Assembly: GCF_008364685.1 (NCBI RefSeq)
Contig: NZ_VTTL01000004.1
Coordinates: 186,001 to 250,000 of the forward strand
Source: Xanthobacter oligotrophicus
GTDB lineage: Bacteria > Pseudomonadota > Alphaproteobacteria > Rhizobiales > Xanthobacteraceae
Length of the DNA: 64,000 bases
Direction of reading: 5' to 3'
The notes under the pieces: model-generated
What the model saw: the letters and a program-made list of their open reading frames with translations, nothing else
Database searches by the model: none
What the model was told of the DNA's origin: nothing
Program-made: the position numbers and the translations under genes
In this document: piece after piece, positions 1-8,127 of the stretch
How the letters are laid out: each line of letters begins with the position of its first letter
How positions within the stretch are numbered: the first letter of the stretch is position 1

Positions 1-473
1 TGCAAGGCACCCACCGTGGCCACGCCCGACGGCACGAAGGCGATGTAGGGCGCCTTGCGGGCCCGCTCCTTGTCGATCTTGTTGCGGGCGAAGGTGAAGG
101 AGCACAGGTAGATCTTCAGCCCGTTCTTGGCGAGGGCGTCGATCTTCTCGGGGAAGCTTGGGTCCAGCGTCTCCTTCTCCCACATGGTGCCGGCGAGGCT
201 GTCGAGGAAGAACTTCACCCCGCCGGCATGGGCCACCAGTGCCAGCTGGATGGCGAAGGGGTCGGCGCCATAGGCGGCATAATGGTTGGAGATGTTATTC
301 AGGGTCTGGGCGAAGCGCTCGTGGTCGCCATAGTCGCAATGGTAGAGGCAGGCGGTGTCCGCTTCCTTGGCGATGTCTTTCAGTTCCACGCTCTGGGCGG
401 CGTGGGCCGCCACCGGAACGGCCCCGGCCAGCGCCAGGGTGCCGAGAAAGGCGCGGCGATCGAATTGCGGCAT
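1..473 (-). CDS. DsrE/DsrF-like family protein, 3' end cut by window edge
   Basis: The reading frame starts at an ATG (473) and runs off the window after 157 codons, so the C-terminus is missing. The N-terminus has a basic stretch (FDRRAFLG) followed by an alanine-rich hydrophobic segment ending near AHA, which suggests export. Later come a cysteine pair (C42 and C46 in CLYHC), the segment QLALVAHAGGVKFFLDSL and LKIYLCSFTFAR. The last two resemble the DsrE/DsrF sulfur-relay fold, with the usual cysteine in IYLCS. DsrE-type proteins bind or transfer persulfide sulfur; a periplasmic sulfur-carrier role beside Sox is inference. It is the last visible member of the soxYZBCD minus-strand unit, 46 bp after the small cytochrome gene. 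It could instead be an uncharacterised exported DsrE-like protein unrelated to Sox turnover. Confidence 0.7.
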   Translation of the reverse strand, partial: MPQFDRRAFLGTLALAGAVPVAAHAAQSVELKDIAKEADTACLYHCDYGDHERFAQTLNNISNHYAAYGADPFAIQLALVAHAGGVKFFLDSLAGTMWEKETLDPSFPEKIDALAKNGLKIYLCSFTFARNKIDKERARKAPYIAFVPSGVATVGAL

Positions 474-519
474 GGTTTCCTCCCGGGCCCGGACTTTTGC
501 CGAGCTTATGGATGACCCG

Positions 520-849
520 TCATCGTGCGGGCTTCACGTCTGCGAAATAGGCGGCGAGCGCGGCGATCTCCGCGTCCGACAGCCCCGAGGCGAGGGCGTG
601 CATGAGGGGGGAGGGCCGTGCCCCGCTGCGATAGTCCTCCATGGCCGCGACGAAGGCCGCCTGCGGCAGGCCGGCGATGGCCGGCACGCCCCCCGATGCC
701 GCCCCCGCCGGGTGGCAGGCGACGCAGGCCCCGGCGAGCCAGGCACCCAGCTCCACATCGCCTGACGCCCGCGCGGGGGCGAGGCCCAGGGAAAGCGTGA
801 AGGCCAGCATCAGCGCCAGTCCGCTGCTGATGCCGTGAAGACCGGGCAT
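520..849 (-). CDS. small monoheme c-type cytochrome (SoxE/FccA-like)
   Basis: This is a 109-residue exported cytochrome. It has an N-terminal hydrophobic signal segment ending in APARASG, one heme site CVACH at residues 42-46, and a candidate axial methionine in SPLMHALASG, followed by the C-terminal helix (DAEIAALAAYFAD) of small class I cytochromes. I chose the ATG at 849 because GAGG sits just upstream; an ATG at 876 in the same frame is possible. It lies 40 bp after soxD. Other sox loci carry soxE/soxF or a flavocytochrome c in this place. The single heme and small size resemble the cytochrome subunit of flavocytochrome c sulfide dehydrogenase, but no flavoprotein partner is visible in the window. 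A role as electron acceptor from Sox enzymes or a sulfide dehydrogenase is inferred. Confidence 0.75.
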   Translation of the reverse strand: MPGLHGISSGLALMLAFTLSLGLAPARASGDVELGAWLAGACVACHPAGAASGGVPAIAGLPQAAFVAAMEDYRSGARPSPLMHALASGLSDAEIAALAAYFADVKPAR

Positions 850-889
850 GGCCCTCGTCAAACGGACCCTCGGCATGTGGGGGGTGCCC

Positions 890-1675
890 TCACTCCAGAT
901 TGCCTTTGGGCGCCTCGCCGTCCGGGGTCACGTTGAGGATCTGGGCGCGGGCGGTAACGTGCACCTCGCCGGAGCAGTTCGTCATGCAGGGGGCCTTCTT
1001 CCAGAATGCCTTTTCGGTGGTCTCGCGGTCGTCCTCATAGAAGTTCGCCTCGTTGGGCAGCGCCACCTTGGGGAAATTCTCCTTGGACAGAACGTAGCCC
1101 TCCGGCACCAGATCGTTGAGGTTCAGCAGATAGGCCACGATGGCATAGGTCTCGTCAGCCGTCAGCGACTGGTTGTTGCCGAACGGCATGGCGCGGTGGA
1201 CATAGTCGAACACGGTGGAGGCATAGGGCCAGAACGAGCCGATGGTCTTCTCCGGCCGGTCCGATTTCAGCGTGCCCTGTCCGCCCGCCAGCACCGGCCA
1301 GCGTCCCGCCCCCTCGCCGAACTCGCCGTGGCAGACGGCGCAGTTCTGCAGAAACAGTTCCTCGCCCTGCTTCACCGATCCCTTGCCCTCGGGCAGGCCT
1401 TCGCCATCCGCCCGCACGTCGATGTTCCAGGCGGCGATCTCCTCCGGCAAAGCGGGCCGGCCCAGCGCGATGGCCTTCGCGGCCGGCGCCGGCGGCGCGG
1501 CGGTGGGGACATTCACCGCCTGTTGCGGCTTTGCCTGTTCCTGCGCGGCCTTCTGCCCCCCGGCGTTCTGACCCCCGGCCTTGGCGGGCGCGCCCTTCGC
1601 CTCGGGCGCGGCGCCGGCCGGGACCGCGAGCAGGAGCGCGGACGCGACCAGCAGCGCCTCAGCCGACTTCCACAT
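890..1675 (-). CDS. soxD: SoxD, cytochrome subunit of sulfane dehydrogenase
   Basis: SoxD is the c-type cytochrome partner of the molybdenum protein SoxC. SoxCD oxidises the sulfane sulfur bound to SoxY in the periplasm and passes electrons to cytochrome c. The 261-residue product has a signal peptide (LLVASALLLAVPAGA), an Ala/Pro/Gln-rich linker (residues 25-70), one heme motif CAVCH at 112-116, a methionine-containing segment RAMPFGNNQSLT, and a C-terminal PCMTNC cysteine pair. The SoxD I know from Paracoccus carries two hemes; only one CxxCH is present here. I chose the ATG at 1675 because GGAG precedes it and it overlaps the end of soxC by 17 bp, suggesting translational coupling. Upstream in-frame starts would fall deep inside soxC. 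Confidence 0.93.
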   Translation of the reverse strand: MWKSAEALLVASALLLAVPAGAAPEAKGAPAKAGGQNAGGQKAAQEQAKPQQAVNVPTAAPPAPAAKAIALGRPALPEEIAAWNIDVRADGEGLPEGKGSVKQGEELFLQNCAVCHGEFGEGAGRWPVLAGGQGTLKSDRPEKTIGSFWPYASTVFDYVHRAMPFGNNQSLTADETYAIVAYLLNLNDLVPEGYVLSKENFPKVALPNEANFYEDDRETTEKAFWKKAPCMTNCSGEVHVTARAQILNVTPDGEAPKGNLE

Positions 1676-2981
1676 TTTCCGTCTCCCCGTTGGAGCGCAC
1701 CAGCCAGGTCTGGATGCCGTTGTTGTGATAGATGGAATTGGTGCCGCGCACGGCCCGAAGCTCATTCTTGGTGGGCTGCACATAGCCGGTGTCGTCCATG
1801 GCGCGGGATTGCACCATCAGCTCCTGCCCGGTCCAGTCGAAATCCAGGTAGAAGCGCGTCATGGCCATGGGCATAACCGGCCCGTCGATGCGCGCGGTGG
1901 TCCAGTTGCGCCCGCCATCCAGCGACACGTCCACCCTCTTGACGGTGGCGCGCCCGGACCAGGCGATGCCGGTGAGCACGTTCGGCCCCTTCTGGCGCAG
2001 GGGCGCCTGCGGGCTCGGGCTGGTCACCACGGATTTCGCATCCATGATGAAGGTGAAGCGGCGCGAGCGGCCGTCGGCGAGCAGGTCGGTGTATTTCGAG
2101 GTTTCCTCGCGCTGCTGCCACGGCTGGTCACCCACCTTGATGCGGCGCAGCCACTTGACCCACATGTTGCCTTCCCAGCCCGGCACCACGAGGCGCACCG
2201 GATAGCCCTGCTCGGGCCGCAGGGCTTCCCCGTTCATGGCGAAGGCCACGAGGCAGTCGTCCAGCGCCTTCTCGATCGGAATGGAGCGCGTCATCACCGC
2301 CGCGTCGGCGCCCTCGGCCAGCACCCACTTGCCCTTGGGCTTTACCCCGGCCATGTCGAGGAAAGCGCGCAGCGGCACGCCGGTGTAGAACACATTGTGG
2401 ATCATGCCGTGGGTGAACTGGCAGCCATTGAGCTGCGCGCCGCGCCACTCCATGCCGGAATTGGCCGCGCATTCGAGGAAGTAGGCGCGGTTCACCCGGC
2501 CCGGCATGCGCTTGATGTCTTCCAGGGTGAAGACCAGTTCCTTGTCCACCATGCCGTGGATCATGAAGCGGTACTTGTCCGGGTCGATCTCCGCCTCGCC
2601 GCCGTGATGGCGCACGAAGCACAGGCCGTTGGGCGTGATGACCCCGTCGAGCGCGTAGAGCGGGGTGAAGCTCACCGAGCTTTCCGAGCTGGCGGTGAGC
2701 CAGGTCACCTCGCGCCGCACCACGTCCTTCTCGAACTTCGAGGGCTTGCCGTAGGGATTGACGTTGACGCCGGCGCCCAGCGTCTTCGACCAGCTCGGCA
2801 CCGGCACGATGTTGGGGTCGGGGCCGGCTGCGGCTGCGGGGTTTGGGCGCAAAGCACCGGCGCCGGCCGCAGCCGCACCGGCCCCAAGGCCTGCCACGGA
2901 CAGGAAACGACGGCGCGAGAGCGGCGGAGCGACACCGTTTCCGGCGGGGCGGCTGGTCTCCGGGAGCTGGTTATCGGACAT
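1659..2981 (-). CDS. soxC: SoxC, molybdenum subunit of sulfane dehydrogenase
   Basis: SoxC is a sulfite-oxidase-family molybdoprotein that with SoxD oxidises SoxY-bound sulfane sulfur, giving full thiosulfate oxidation to sulfate without sulfur globules. The 440-residue protein begins with a twin-arginine signal (LSRRRFLSVAG) and an alanine-rich stretch, as expected for a cofactor protein folded before export. The molybdenum-binding cysteine is C171 in FLECAANSG. The C-terminal half has the dimerisation-domain features of the family (WSGRATVKRVDVSLDGG, WLVRSNGE). A strong GGGAGGACACC precedes the ATG. It lies 117 bp after soxB in a spacer that is AT-rich near soxC and may hold an internal promoter. 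Confidence 0.96.
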   Translation of the reverse strand: MSDNQLPETSRPAGNGVAPPLSRRRFLSVAGLGAGAAAAGAGALRPNPAAAAGPDPNIVPVPSWSKTLGAGVNVNPYGKPSKFEKDVVRREVTWLTASSESSVSFTPLYALDGVITPNGLCFVRHHGGEAEIDPDKYRFMIHGMVDKELVFTLEDIKRMPGRVNRAYFLECAANSGMEWRGAQLNGCQFTHGMIHNVFYTGVPLRAFLDMAGVKPKGKWVLAEGADAAVMTRSIPIEKALDDCLVAFAMNGEALRPEQGYPVRLVVPGWEGNMWVKWLRRIKVGDQPWQQREETSKYTDLLADGRSRRFTFIMDAKSVVTSPSPQAPLRQKGPNVLTGIAWSGRATVKRVDVSLDGGRNWTTARIDGPVMPMAMTRFYLDFDWTGQELMVQSRAMDDTGYVQPTKNELRAVRGTNSIYHNNGIQTWLVRSNGETENVEVG

Positions 2982-3062
2982 GGTGTCCTCCCTGATATTT
3001 TTTTATTCGGTTGTTTGAATATTATTGGCGGAGTCGGGTGCCTGAGGGGGCTCGGCTTGTCG

Positions 3063-3091
3063 GGGGCAAGTCGGCTCTGGGGCAAGTCGGC
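3063..3091. repeat. 13-bp direct repeat, 16-bp period, in soxB-soxC spacer
   Basis: GGGGCAAGTCGGC occurs at 3063-3075 and again at 3079-3091, exact copies one 16-bp period apart, just after the soxB stop. The function is unknown; it may be replication slippage or a short binding site. Confidence 0.6.
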
Positions 3092-3098
3092 GTTGTCC

Positions 3099-4790
3099 TC
3101 ACGCCCCCGTCACCTTCACCGACGCATTGGGCGTGATCTTCACGGTCTTCGCGCCGGCCACGTAGCGCTCCACCACCTCCCAGATGGGCGGGCCTTCCAC
3201 GGTCTGGGCGACCGACGCCCAGCCGGCGACCGTATAGGTCTTGTCCGCCTCCAGCGGCTTGCCGGTCTTCAGGAAGGTGAGGTCGGAGATGCGCTGGCCG
3301 ACGCCCTTCGACACGTCGATGGCGTAGCCGACGCCCCCCACGCGCACCATGTCGCCGCCGCCCTGGAAATAGGGGTCGGGATGGAAGATGTTGTCGGCCA
3401 CATCCTCCAGCACATCCTTCAGCTGCCGGCCAGTCATGGTGTTGCGGTAGCAGGCCGGATAGGTGATGGCGGTGGCGTTGGAGATGGTCTCGAAGGTGAT
3501 GGGATCGCCCGGCAGCAGCGTGCCGCCCCAGCGAAAGCCGGGGGAAAGGGCGATCTCCGCGTCCCGCTCCTGCAGGAGCGCGTCGCAGATCATGTCGTCG
3601 AAGGTGCCGTTGAAGTTGCCGCGCCGGTACAGCAGGCTTTCCGCCCGGCCCACCTCGCGGGCAAGGTCCTTGGCGAACGGCGCGCGGATTTCCGTCACCA
3701 GCTTCGTCATCTCCGGATCGGGCGCGATCACGTCCGAGAACACCGGGATCAGCTGGAACCTGTAGCCGGTGACCCTCTTGTCCTGGACGTCGAGATCGAG
3801 GCGGGACAGGAACTTGCCGTGGGAGCCGGTGGCGATCAGCAGGGTCTTGCCCACCTCGGTGGCGGCGGGCATGGCATCATGGGTGTGGGCGGTGAGGATC
3901 ACGTCGATGCCCTTCACCCGCGCGGCCATCTTGCGGTCCACGTCGAAGCCGTTGTGGGAGAGCACCACCACCACGTCGGCGCCGCCGGCGCGGGCGGCAT
4001 CCACCTGCTTCTGCATCTCCTCCTCGCGGATGCCGAACTCCCAATCCGGGATCATCCAGCGCGGGTTGGAGATGGGGGTGCGCGGGAAGGCCTGGCCGAT
4101 GACGGCGATCCTGGCGCCGCCCTTCTCGAAGGTCTTCACCGCATCGAACACCGGCTCGCCCCATTCGGTGGAGCGCACATTCTGGGCGAGGAAGGCGAAG
4201 GGGGCCTGCTCCTTGATGGCTGTGACCCGGTCGGCGCCGTAGGTGAACTCCCAGTGCCCGACCATGGCCTCCAGCCCGAGGGCGGAGAATACCCGCACCA
4301 TGTCCTCGCCCTTGGTCTGCAGCGACGACCACGAGCCCTGAAGCCCGTCGCCGCCGTCGAGCAGTAGAACCTTGTCCGCCCCCCGCTCGGCGCGGATGGC
4401 CTTGATGAGGGTGGCGATGCGGTCCACTCCGCCCATGCGGCCATAGCTGCGTGCAAGCGCCGTGAAGTCCTCCGAGGTCAGCGCATAGGCGTCGCGCGTG
4501 CCCGGCCTGATGTTGAAGTAGTTGAGGAAGGCGATATCGGTTAAGTGCGGCGGCACGCCCCGCGCATCGCCGACGCCCAAATTGATAGACGGTTCACGGA
4601 AGTAGAGCGGATTGAGCTGGGCGTGGATGTCGGTGACGTGCAGAATGGTGAACGTGCCGATCCTGCCGAACTTCAACAGGTCATTCTGGGTCAATTGCCC
4701 GCCGATGGCCTGCGCCAGCCCCGGTCCCGAGGCGGCGAGAAGGCCGGCGAGCGCCGTCCCGGCGGACAGAAAATCGCGCCTTGAGATCAT
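3099..4790 (-). CDS. soxB: SoxB, thiosulfohydrolase
   Basis: SoxB is a di-manganese hydrolase of the 5'-nucleotidase/metallophosphoesterase family that releases sulfate from SoxY-bound thiosulfate or S-sulfonate in the periplasm. Visible metal-site motifs, in order, are VTDIHAQL, DGGDGLQGSW, GHWEFTYG, SHNGFD and TAHTHDA; the C-terminal half is the substrate-binding domain (TFDDMICDALLQERDAEIALSPG, YRNTMTGRQLKDVLE). A twin-arginine signal (SRRDFLSAG) starts at residue 3. I chose the ATG at 4790; an in-frame TTG at 4808 would add six residues. At 563 residues the length is normal. It follows soxZ after a 110-bp spacer carrying a strong hairpin. Confidence 0.97.
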   Translation of the reverse strand: MISRRDFLSAGTALAGLLAASGPGLAQAIGGQLTQNDLLKFGRIGTFTILHVTDIHAQLNPLYFREPSINLGVGDARGVPPHLTDIAFLNYFNIRPGTRDAYALTSEDFTALARSYGRMGGVDRIATLIKAIRAERGADKVLLLDGGDGLQGSWSSLQTKGEDMVRVFSALGLEAMVGHWEFTYGADRVTAIKEQAPFAFLAQNVRSTEWGEPVFDAVKTFEKGGARIAVIGQAFPRTPISNPRWMIPDWEFGIREEEMQKQVDAARAGGADVVVVLSHNGFDVDRKMAARVKGIDVILTAHTHDAMPAATEVGKTLLIATGSHGKFLSRLDLDVQDKRVTGYRFQLIPVFSDVIAPDPEMTKLVTEIRAPFAKDLAREVGRAESLLYRRGNFNGTFDDMICDALLQERDAEIALSPGFRWGGTLLPGDPITFETISNATAITYPACYRNTMTGRQLKDVLEDVADNIFHPDPYFQGGGDMVRVGGVGYAIDVSKGVGQRISDLTFLKTGKPLEADKTYTVAGWASVAQTVEGPPIWEVVERYVAGAKTVKITPNASVKVTGA

Positions 4791-4828
4791 GGTGATCGCG
4801 CTTTCCAAAAGTCATGGGAGTGGCGTCG

Positions 4829-4851
4829 TCCGGATCAGTGCGTGATCCGGA
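4829..4851. other. 9-bp perfect hairpin in soxZ-soxB spacer
   Basis: TCCGGATCA (4829-4837) and TGATCCGGA (4843-4851) form a perfect 9-bp stem with loop GTGCG. No U-tract follows on the minus strand, so it is not a classical terminator. Its place between soxYZ and soxB suggests an mRNA stabiliser or processing point that would keep soxYZ message more abundant than soxBCD. That role is inferred. Confidence 0.55.
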
Positions 4852-4900
4852 TGTATAGCGCTTCCGAAAGCTGGATGAGTGGCGGATTTTTGCTTTGACG

Positions 4901-5230
4901 TCAGGCGACGGTGAGCTTGGCGGTGGCCTTCTGCTCGGCGCCAGCGTCGTCCTTCCAGGAGAAGGTGAACTCGCCGCTCTCCCTGGCCTTGTAGAAGAAG
5001 GACTGGAAGGGATTGGCCGAGATCGCCGGGAACCATTCGGCGGTGAAGAAGGTCTTGCCGTTGAACGCGGCCTGGAAGCTGTTGATGATGTCGCGCGGCA
5101 CCGTCTTGCCGGCGGCATCCTTGCGCTGGCCGCTTTCCATCTCGTGGGAAATCAGGGTCTTGATCTCGATGATCTCGCCGGCTTTCGCCTGGGCGGGGAC
5201 GCGCACGCGGGGCGCGGACTTGATGGCCAT
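4901..5230 (-). CDS. soxZ: SoxZ, sulfur-carrier complex subunit
   Basis: SoxZ is the partner of SoxY; the SoxYZ heterodimer carries all Sox intermediates. The 109-residue protein has no signal peptide, as usual, because it is exported together with the Tat-dependent SoxY. Family features are the start AIKSAPRVRVP, KTLISHEMESGQR, and the beta-sandwich segment GKTFFTAEWFPAISANPFQSF. It follows soxY by 70 bp. The ATG is preceded by GGGAGGATACCC. Confidence 0.96.
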   Translation of the reverse strand: MAIKSAPRVRVPAQAKAGEIIEIKTLISHEMESGQRKDAAGKTVPRDIINSFQAAFNGKTFFTAEWFPAISANPFQSFFYKARESGEFTFSWKDDAGAEQKATAKLTVA

Positions 5231-5300
5231 GGGTATCCTCCCGATATTTCAGGTGGGGCGATTGTCGCCCGCGATTATTGTGATTCGTTTTGAGATTTAC

Positions 5301-5774
5301 TCAGCCGCCGCAGCCGCCGATGGTGACCTTCACCTGCGACCTTGCGGAAAACAGCGCACCGGAGGACATTTCCGCCACCGCGATCACATTCTGCGTCTGC
5401 GCCAGCCGCATCCGGGCAGAAGCCGACGCCTTCCCGCTCTCCGGCGTGAAGGTGTAGGTGACCACCTGGGGAAGCGGGTTACCGTCGGCGAACACGTGGA
5501 CAGACTTGACGAAATCGGCTTCCGTCATGGGGCTGTCCACGTCGATGTTGATGGGCACGACGAGGCCGTTCTCGGCGATCTCCGGCACGTCCAGCTTGAT
5601 CTTGCCTTCGCCCATGGCCTTGCCGCCAAACAGCTTTTTCATCTCCTCCGCCACCTGCGCCTCGGTGGCGAAGCTCATGCGCGGCGCCAGCACCGCGGCG
5701 AGGGCCGCAACGCCTGCCAGCTGCAGCGCCCGGCGGCGGGTGGCAAGAAGGGGTGAATCCATGTGAAGGGTCAT
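5301..5774 (-). CDS. soxY: SoxY, thiosulfate-carrier protein
   Basis: SoxY covalently carries thiosulfate-derived sulfur on a cysteine near the end of a flexible C-terminal arm. Here the protein ends VTIGGCGG, with C155 of 157 residues as the conjugation site. The N-terminus carries an RRRALQLAG twin-arginine-like signal followed by an alanine-rich hydrophobic stretch, then the Ig-like domain (VVPINIDVDSPMTEADFV, YTFTPESGKASASARMRLAQTQNV). The start at 5774 is set by AGGAGGAAACGG directly upstream; a second in-frame ATG at 5762 is less likely. It is the first gene of the minus-strand soxYZBCD unit and is divergent from soxA. Confidence 0.96.
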   Translation of the reverse strand: MTLHMDSPLLATRRRALQLAGVAALAAVLAPRMSFATEAQVAEEMKKLFGGKAMGEGKIKLDVPEIAENGLVVPINIDVDSPMTEADFVKSVHVFADGNPLPQVVTYTFTPESGKASASARMRLAQTQNVIAVAEMSSGALFSARSQVKVTIGGCGG

Positions 5775-6024
5775 CCGTTTCCTCCTGGGGGGCCCCTGGA
5801 TGAGGCCTTAAATGCTTATTTTTGCTTGATGATTGAAGGCAGGCGCACCGCGCCATCGCCAATCAATTTCACATATTGTGATATCGATTTCTTTGAATGT
5901 AAAGTAGCCTCCATCGGGTCATCGCGATTGCCTATCACTGGCCGCCGCGGGGCCGAAGGCCGTTGCGTTTCAAGGGCTTCACCAGAAAGCCCGGCGCCTC
6001 GGCCCGTCAAGACCGGGAGGATAT
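5775..6024. promoter_or_regulatory. soxY/soxA divergent control region
   Basis: This 250-bp intergenic region separates the two main sox transcripts. It contains an AT-rich block around 5860-5905 with the palindrome CACA-TAT-TGTG at 5870-5880, overlapping ATAT-TGTG-ATAT. The string CATATT recurs in the soxV/soxS intergenic region on the other strand. SoxR-type repressors bind AT-rich inverted repeats at such promoters, so this is the best candidate operator. Exact -35/-10 boxes are not clear. A GGGAGG ribosome-binding site precedes soxA. Confidence 0.5.
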
Positions 6025-6855
6025 ATGCGACCCAAAGTCCCGTTTCTCACATGTCTGTGCGCCCTCGCTCTCCTCCTCGCCCCTACCCTGCGGGCCGGCG
6101 CCCAGGAGGATGCGAGCGAGAAGGAAATCGAGCGCTACCGCGCCATGATCAACGATCCCATGGCCAATCCCGGCTACCTCGCGGTGGACCGGGGCGAGGC
6201 CCTGTGGGCGGAAAAGCGAGGCACGAAAAACGTTTCCCTGGAAAGCTGCGACCTCGGTCTGGGAGCCGGAAAGCTGGAGGGTGCCTACGCCACCCTGCCG
6301 CGCTATTTCGCCGACGCCGACAAGGTGATGGACCTGGAGCAGCGGCTCTTGTGGTGCATGGACAAGATCCAGGGCCTCGACATCAAGCCGATCATGGCAA
6401 AGCCTTTTTCCGGGCCGGGCCGAGGCTCCGACATGGAGGATCTCGTCGCCTTCATCGCCAACAAGTCCAACGGCATGGCGATCGCCGTGCCGCTCGATCA
6501 TGCCAGGGAGAAGGAGGCCTATGCTATTGGCGAGGCGCTGTTCTTCCGCCGCTCCGCCATCAATGATTTCTCTTGCTCCACCTGCCATGCGGACGCCGGC
6601 AAGCGCATCCGCCTGCAAGGCCTGCCGCAGCTCGACAAGCCCGGCAAGGACGCGCAGTTGACCATGGCCTCCTGGCCCACCTACCGGGTCTCCCAGAGCG
6701 CGCTGAGGACCATGCAGCATCGTCTGTGGGACTGCTACCGCCAGATGCGCATGCCCGCGCCCGACTACGGCTCAGAGGCAGTCACGGCACTCACCGTCTT
6801 CCTGAACGCGCAGGCGGCGGGCGGCGAGCTCAACGTTCCGTCCATCAAGCGCTGA
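6025..6855 (+). CDS. soxA: SoxA, c-type cytochrome of SoxAX (monoheme type)
   Basis: SoxA is the catalytic subunit of SoxAX, which oxidatively joins thiosulfate to the SoxY cysteine. The 276-residue precursor has a Sec signal peptide ending near RAGAQE, one heme site CSTCH at 184-188, and the cysteine ligand/active-site C237 in LWDCYRQMR, the residue modified to a persulfide in known SoxA. The N-terminal half keeps two cysteines (ESCDLG and LWCMDK) but no CxxCH. In monoheme SoxA the first heme of the diheme type is replaced by a disulfide, which fits. It starts the plus-strand soxAX pair, 13 bp before soxX. Confidence 0.96.
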   Translation: MRPKVPFLTCLCALALLLAPTLRAGAQEDASEKEIERYRAMINDPMANPGYLAVDRGEALWAEKRGTKNVSLESCDLGLGAGKLEGAYATLPRYFADADKVMDLEQRLLWCMDKIQGLDIKPIMAKPFSGPGRGSDMEDLVAFIANKSNGMAIAVPLDHAREKEAYAIGEALFFRRSAINDFSCSTCHADAGKRIRLQGLPQLDKPGKDAQLTMASWPTYRVSQSALRTMQHRLWDCYRQMRMPAPDYGSEAVTALTVFLNAQAAGGELNVPSIKR

Positions 6856-6868
6856 GGGGAGAGGCATC

Positions 6869-7483
6869 ATGAAGAAGATACTCATCGCCGCCGCGCTTGT
6901 TCTGCCCGGCTTGGCCCATGCCCAGCAGATTTCGCCGGCGTCGCCCGTCGTGGTGGACCGCGTGGTGAAGGAAAGCTTCACCAACCTTCCCGACGGCTGG
7001 GCGCAACGGCTCGTGCCGGACGAAACCATGCAGCTGTGCTCGGTGACACGGAACCAGCCCTCGGCCAAGGAGGCGGACGCCATCATGGCGCGGGAGGCAA
7101 AGACCGTGAAGCTGCCCGAGGGTAGCGTCATCGGCAGCTGGAAGGAGGGGGAGAAGGTCGCGCAGAACGGGCGCGGCGGCCAGTTCTCCGATCCGCCGGG
7201 CACGGTGAGCGGCGGCAATTGCTATGCCTGCCACCAGATGGACCCGCGCGAGGTGAGCTACGGCACGCTTGGCCCCAGCCTCACCAACTACGGCGCGGAT
7301 CGCAAGTTCGCGCCGGCCGATGCCAAGGCCGCCTATGCCAAGGTGTTCAATCCGCAGGCGGCCTTCGCCTGCTCGCCCATGCCGCGCTTCGGGCACAACG
7401 GGGTGCTCAGCGAACAGCAGATCAAGGACGTGGTGGCGTATCTGTTCGACCCCGACTCACCGGTGAACAAGCCGGTGAAATAG
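6869..7483 (+). CDS. soxX: SoxX, c-type cytochrome of SoxAX
   Basis: SoxX is the electron-accepting monoheme subunit of SoxAX. The 204-residue precursor has a signal peptide (KKILIAAALVLPGLAHA), heme motif CYACH at 118-122 in the usual GGNCYACH context, and a likely axial methionine at 171 in CSPMPRFGHNG. An extra N-terminal domain (about residues 25-110) precedes the cytochrome fold, making it longer than the shortest SoxX proteins. GAGGGGAGAGGCATC precedes the ATG. A strong intrinsic terminator follows. Confidence 0.96.
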   Translation: MKKILIAAALVLPGLAHAQQISPASPVVVDRVVKESFTNLPDGWAQRLVPDETMQLCSVTRNQPSAKEADAIMAREAKTVKLPEGSVIGSWKEGEKVAQNGRGGQFSDPPGTVSGGNCYACHQMDPREVSYGTLGPSLTNYGADRKFAPADAKAAYAKVFNPQAAFACSPMPRFGHNGVLSEQQIKDVVAYLFDPDSPVNKPVK

Positions 7484-7506
7484 CGCCGCCCGTCCGCTTC
7501 CTCCCG

Positions 7507-7533
7507 GGCCCCGCTTCGCGCGGGGCCTTTTTT
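7507..7533 (+). terminator. Rho-independent terminator after soxX
   Basis: GGCCCCGC (7507-7514) pairs with GCGGGGCC (7520-7527) around the loop TTCGC and is followed by six T residues (7528-7533). It ends the soxAX transcript and abuts the stop codon of the convergent soxW gene. Confidence 0.93.
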
Positions 7534-8105
7534 CAGGTGCGGCCCCGGCGGGCGAGAAAGGCGTCGAACGTTCCGTCCTTGTAGGCGCCCTCGGCCACAT
7601 AGCGGAACATGGCGGCGAACTCCGTCTGCGGCAGTAGGCCGGGCAGGCGGGCCACCTCCTTCGCCGTTCCGCCGTCCAGCGCGAAGAACTGGAAGGTGGG
7701 CGTGGCGCGGATGCGCTCGCGCTGTCCGAACGCCTTTTCGGAGAGGCGGGCGCCGTCGAAGGCCGTCACCTCGCGGGCGCCGAACAGGTCGAGATGGACG
7801 ATGTCGAACGCTGCGCGGATGGGGTCGGCGAGAGCGGGATCGGCGAAATAGACGGTGTGCAACGTCTTGCAATAGATGCAGCCGCGCTGGCTCCATTGCA
7901 GGGCGAAGTGGCGCCCCTTCGAGATGGCAGCGGAAAGATCTTCGGAGAGGTCGAGGAAGCTGTCCAGGTACCAGTTCTGCGCATAGAGGCCGTCATCGCC
8001 GAGCCGCGTCACGGCCTTCGCCGCGCCGGGCGTGAGCGCTGTCGCCGCAAGGCCGGAGGCGCCACGCAGGAGGCCGCGGCGGGTGAGGTGGGATGCATCC
8101 GACAT
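7533..8105 (-). CDS. soxW: SoxW, periplasmic thioredoxin-like protein
   Basis: SoxW is a thioredoxin-fold protein that receives electrons from membrane protein SoxV and keeps Sox cysteines reduced. The 190-residue product carries a twin-arginine-like export signal (TRRGLLRGASG) and the redox pair CIYC at residues 76-79 in QRGCIYCKTLH, then the cis-proline region ATPTFQFFA. The ATG at 8105 has CCGGAGGGACC upstream. It lies 22 bp after soxV on the same strand, as one transcript. Assignment as SoxW rather than a general DsbE-like protein rests on the soxV neighbour. Confidence 0.9.
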   Translation of the reverse strand: MSDASHLTRRGLLRGASGLAATALTPGAAKAVTRLGDDGLYAQNWYLDSFLDLSEDLSAAISKGRHFALQWSQRGCIYCKTLHTVYFADPALADPIRAAFDIVHLDLFGAREVTAFDGARLSEKAFGQRERIRATPTFQFFALDGGTAKEVARLPGLLPQTEFAAMFRYVAEGAYKDGTFDAFLARRGRT

Positions 8106-8127
8106 CAAGGTCCCTCCGGGGTTTGCG

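Noticed and set aside
1581-4367. Long plus-strand open frame of over 900 codons opposite soxD, soxC and soxB
   Set aside because: Its product is rich in His, Arg, Gly and Ala without domain features; it is the usual antisense shadow in GC-rich DNA opposite three well-conserved genes.
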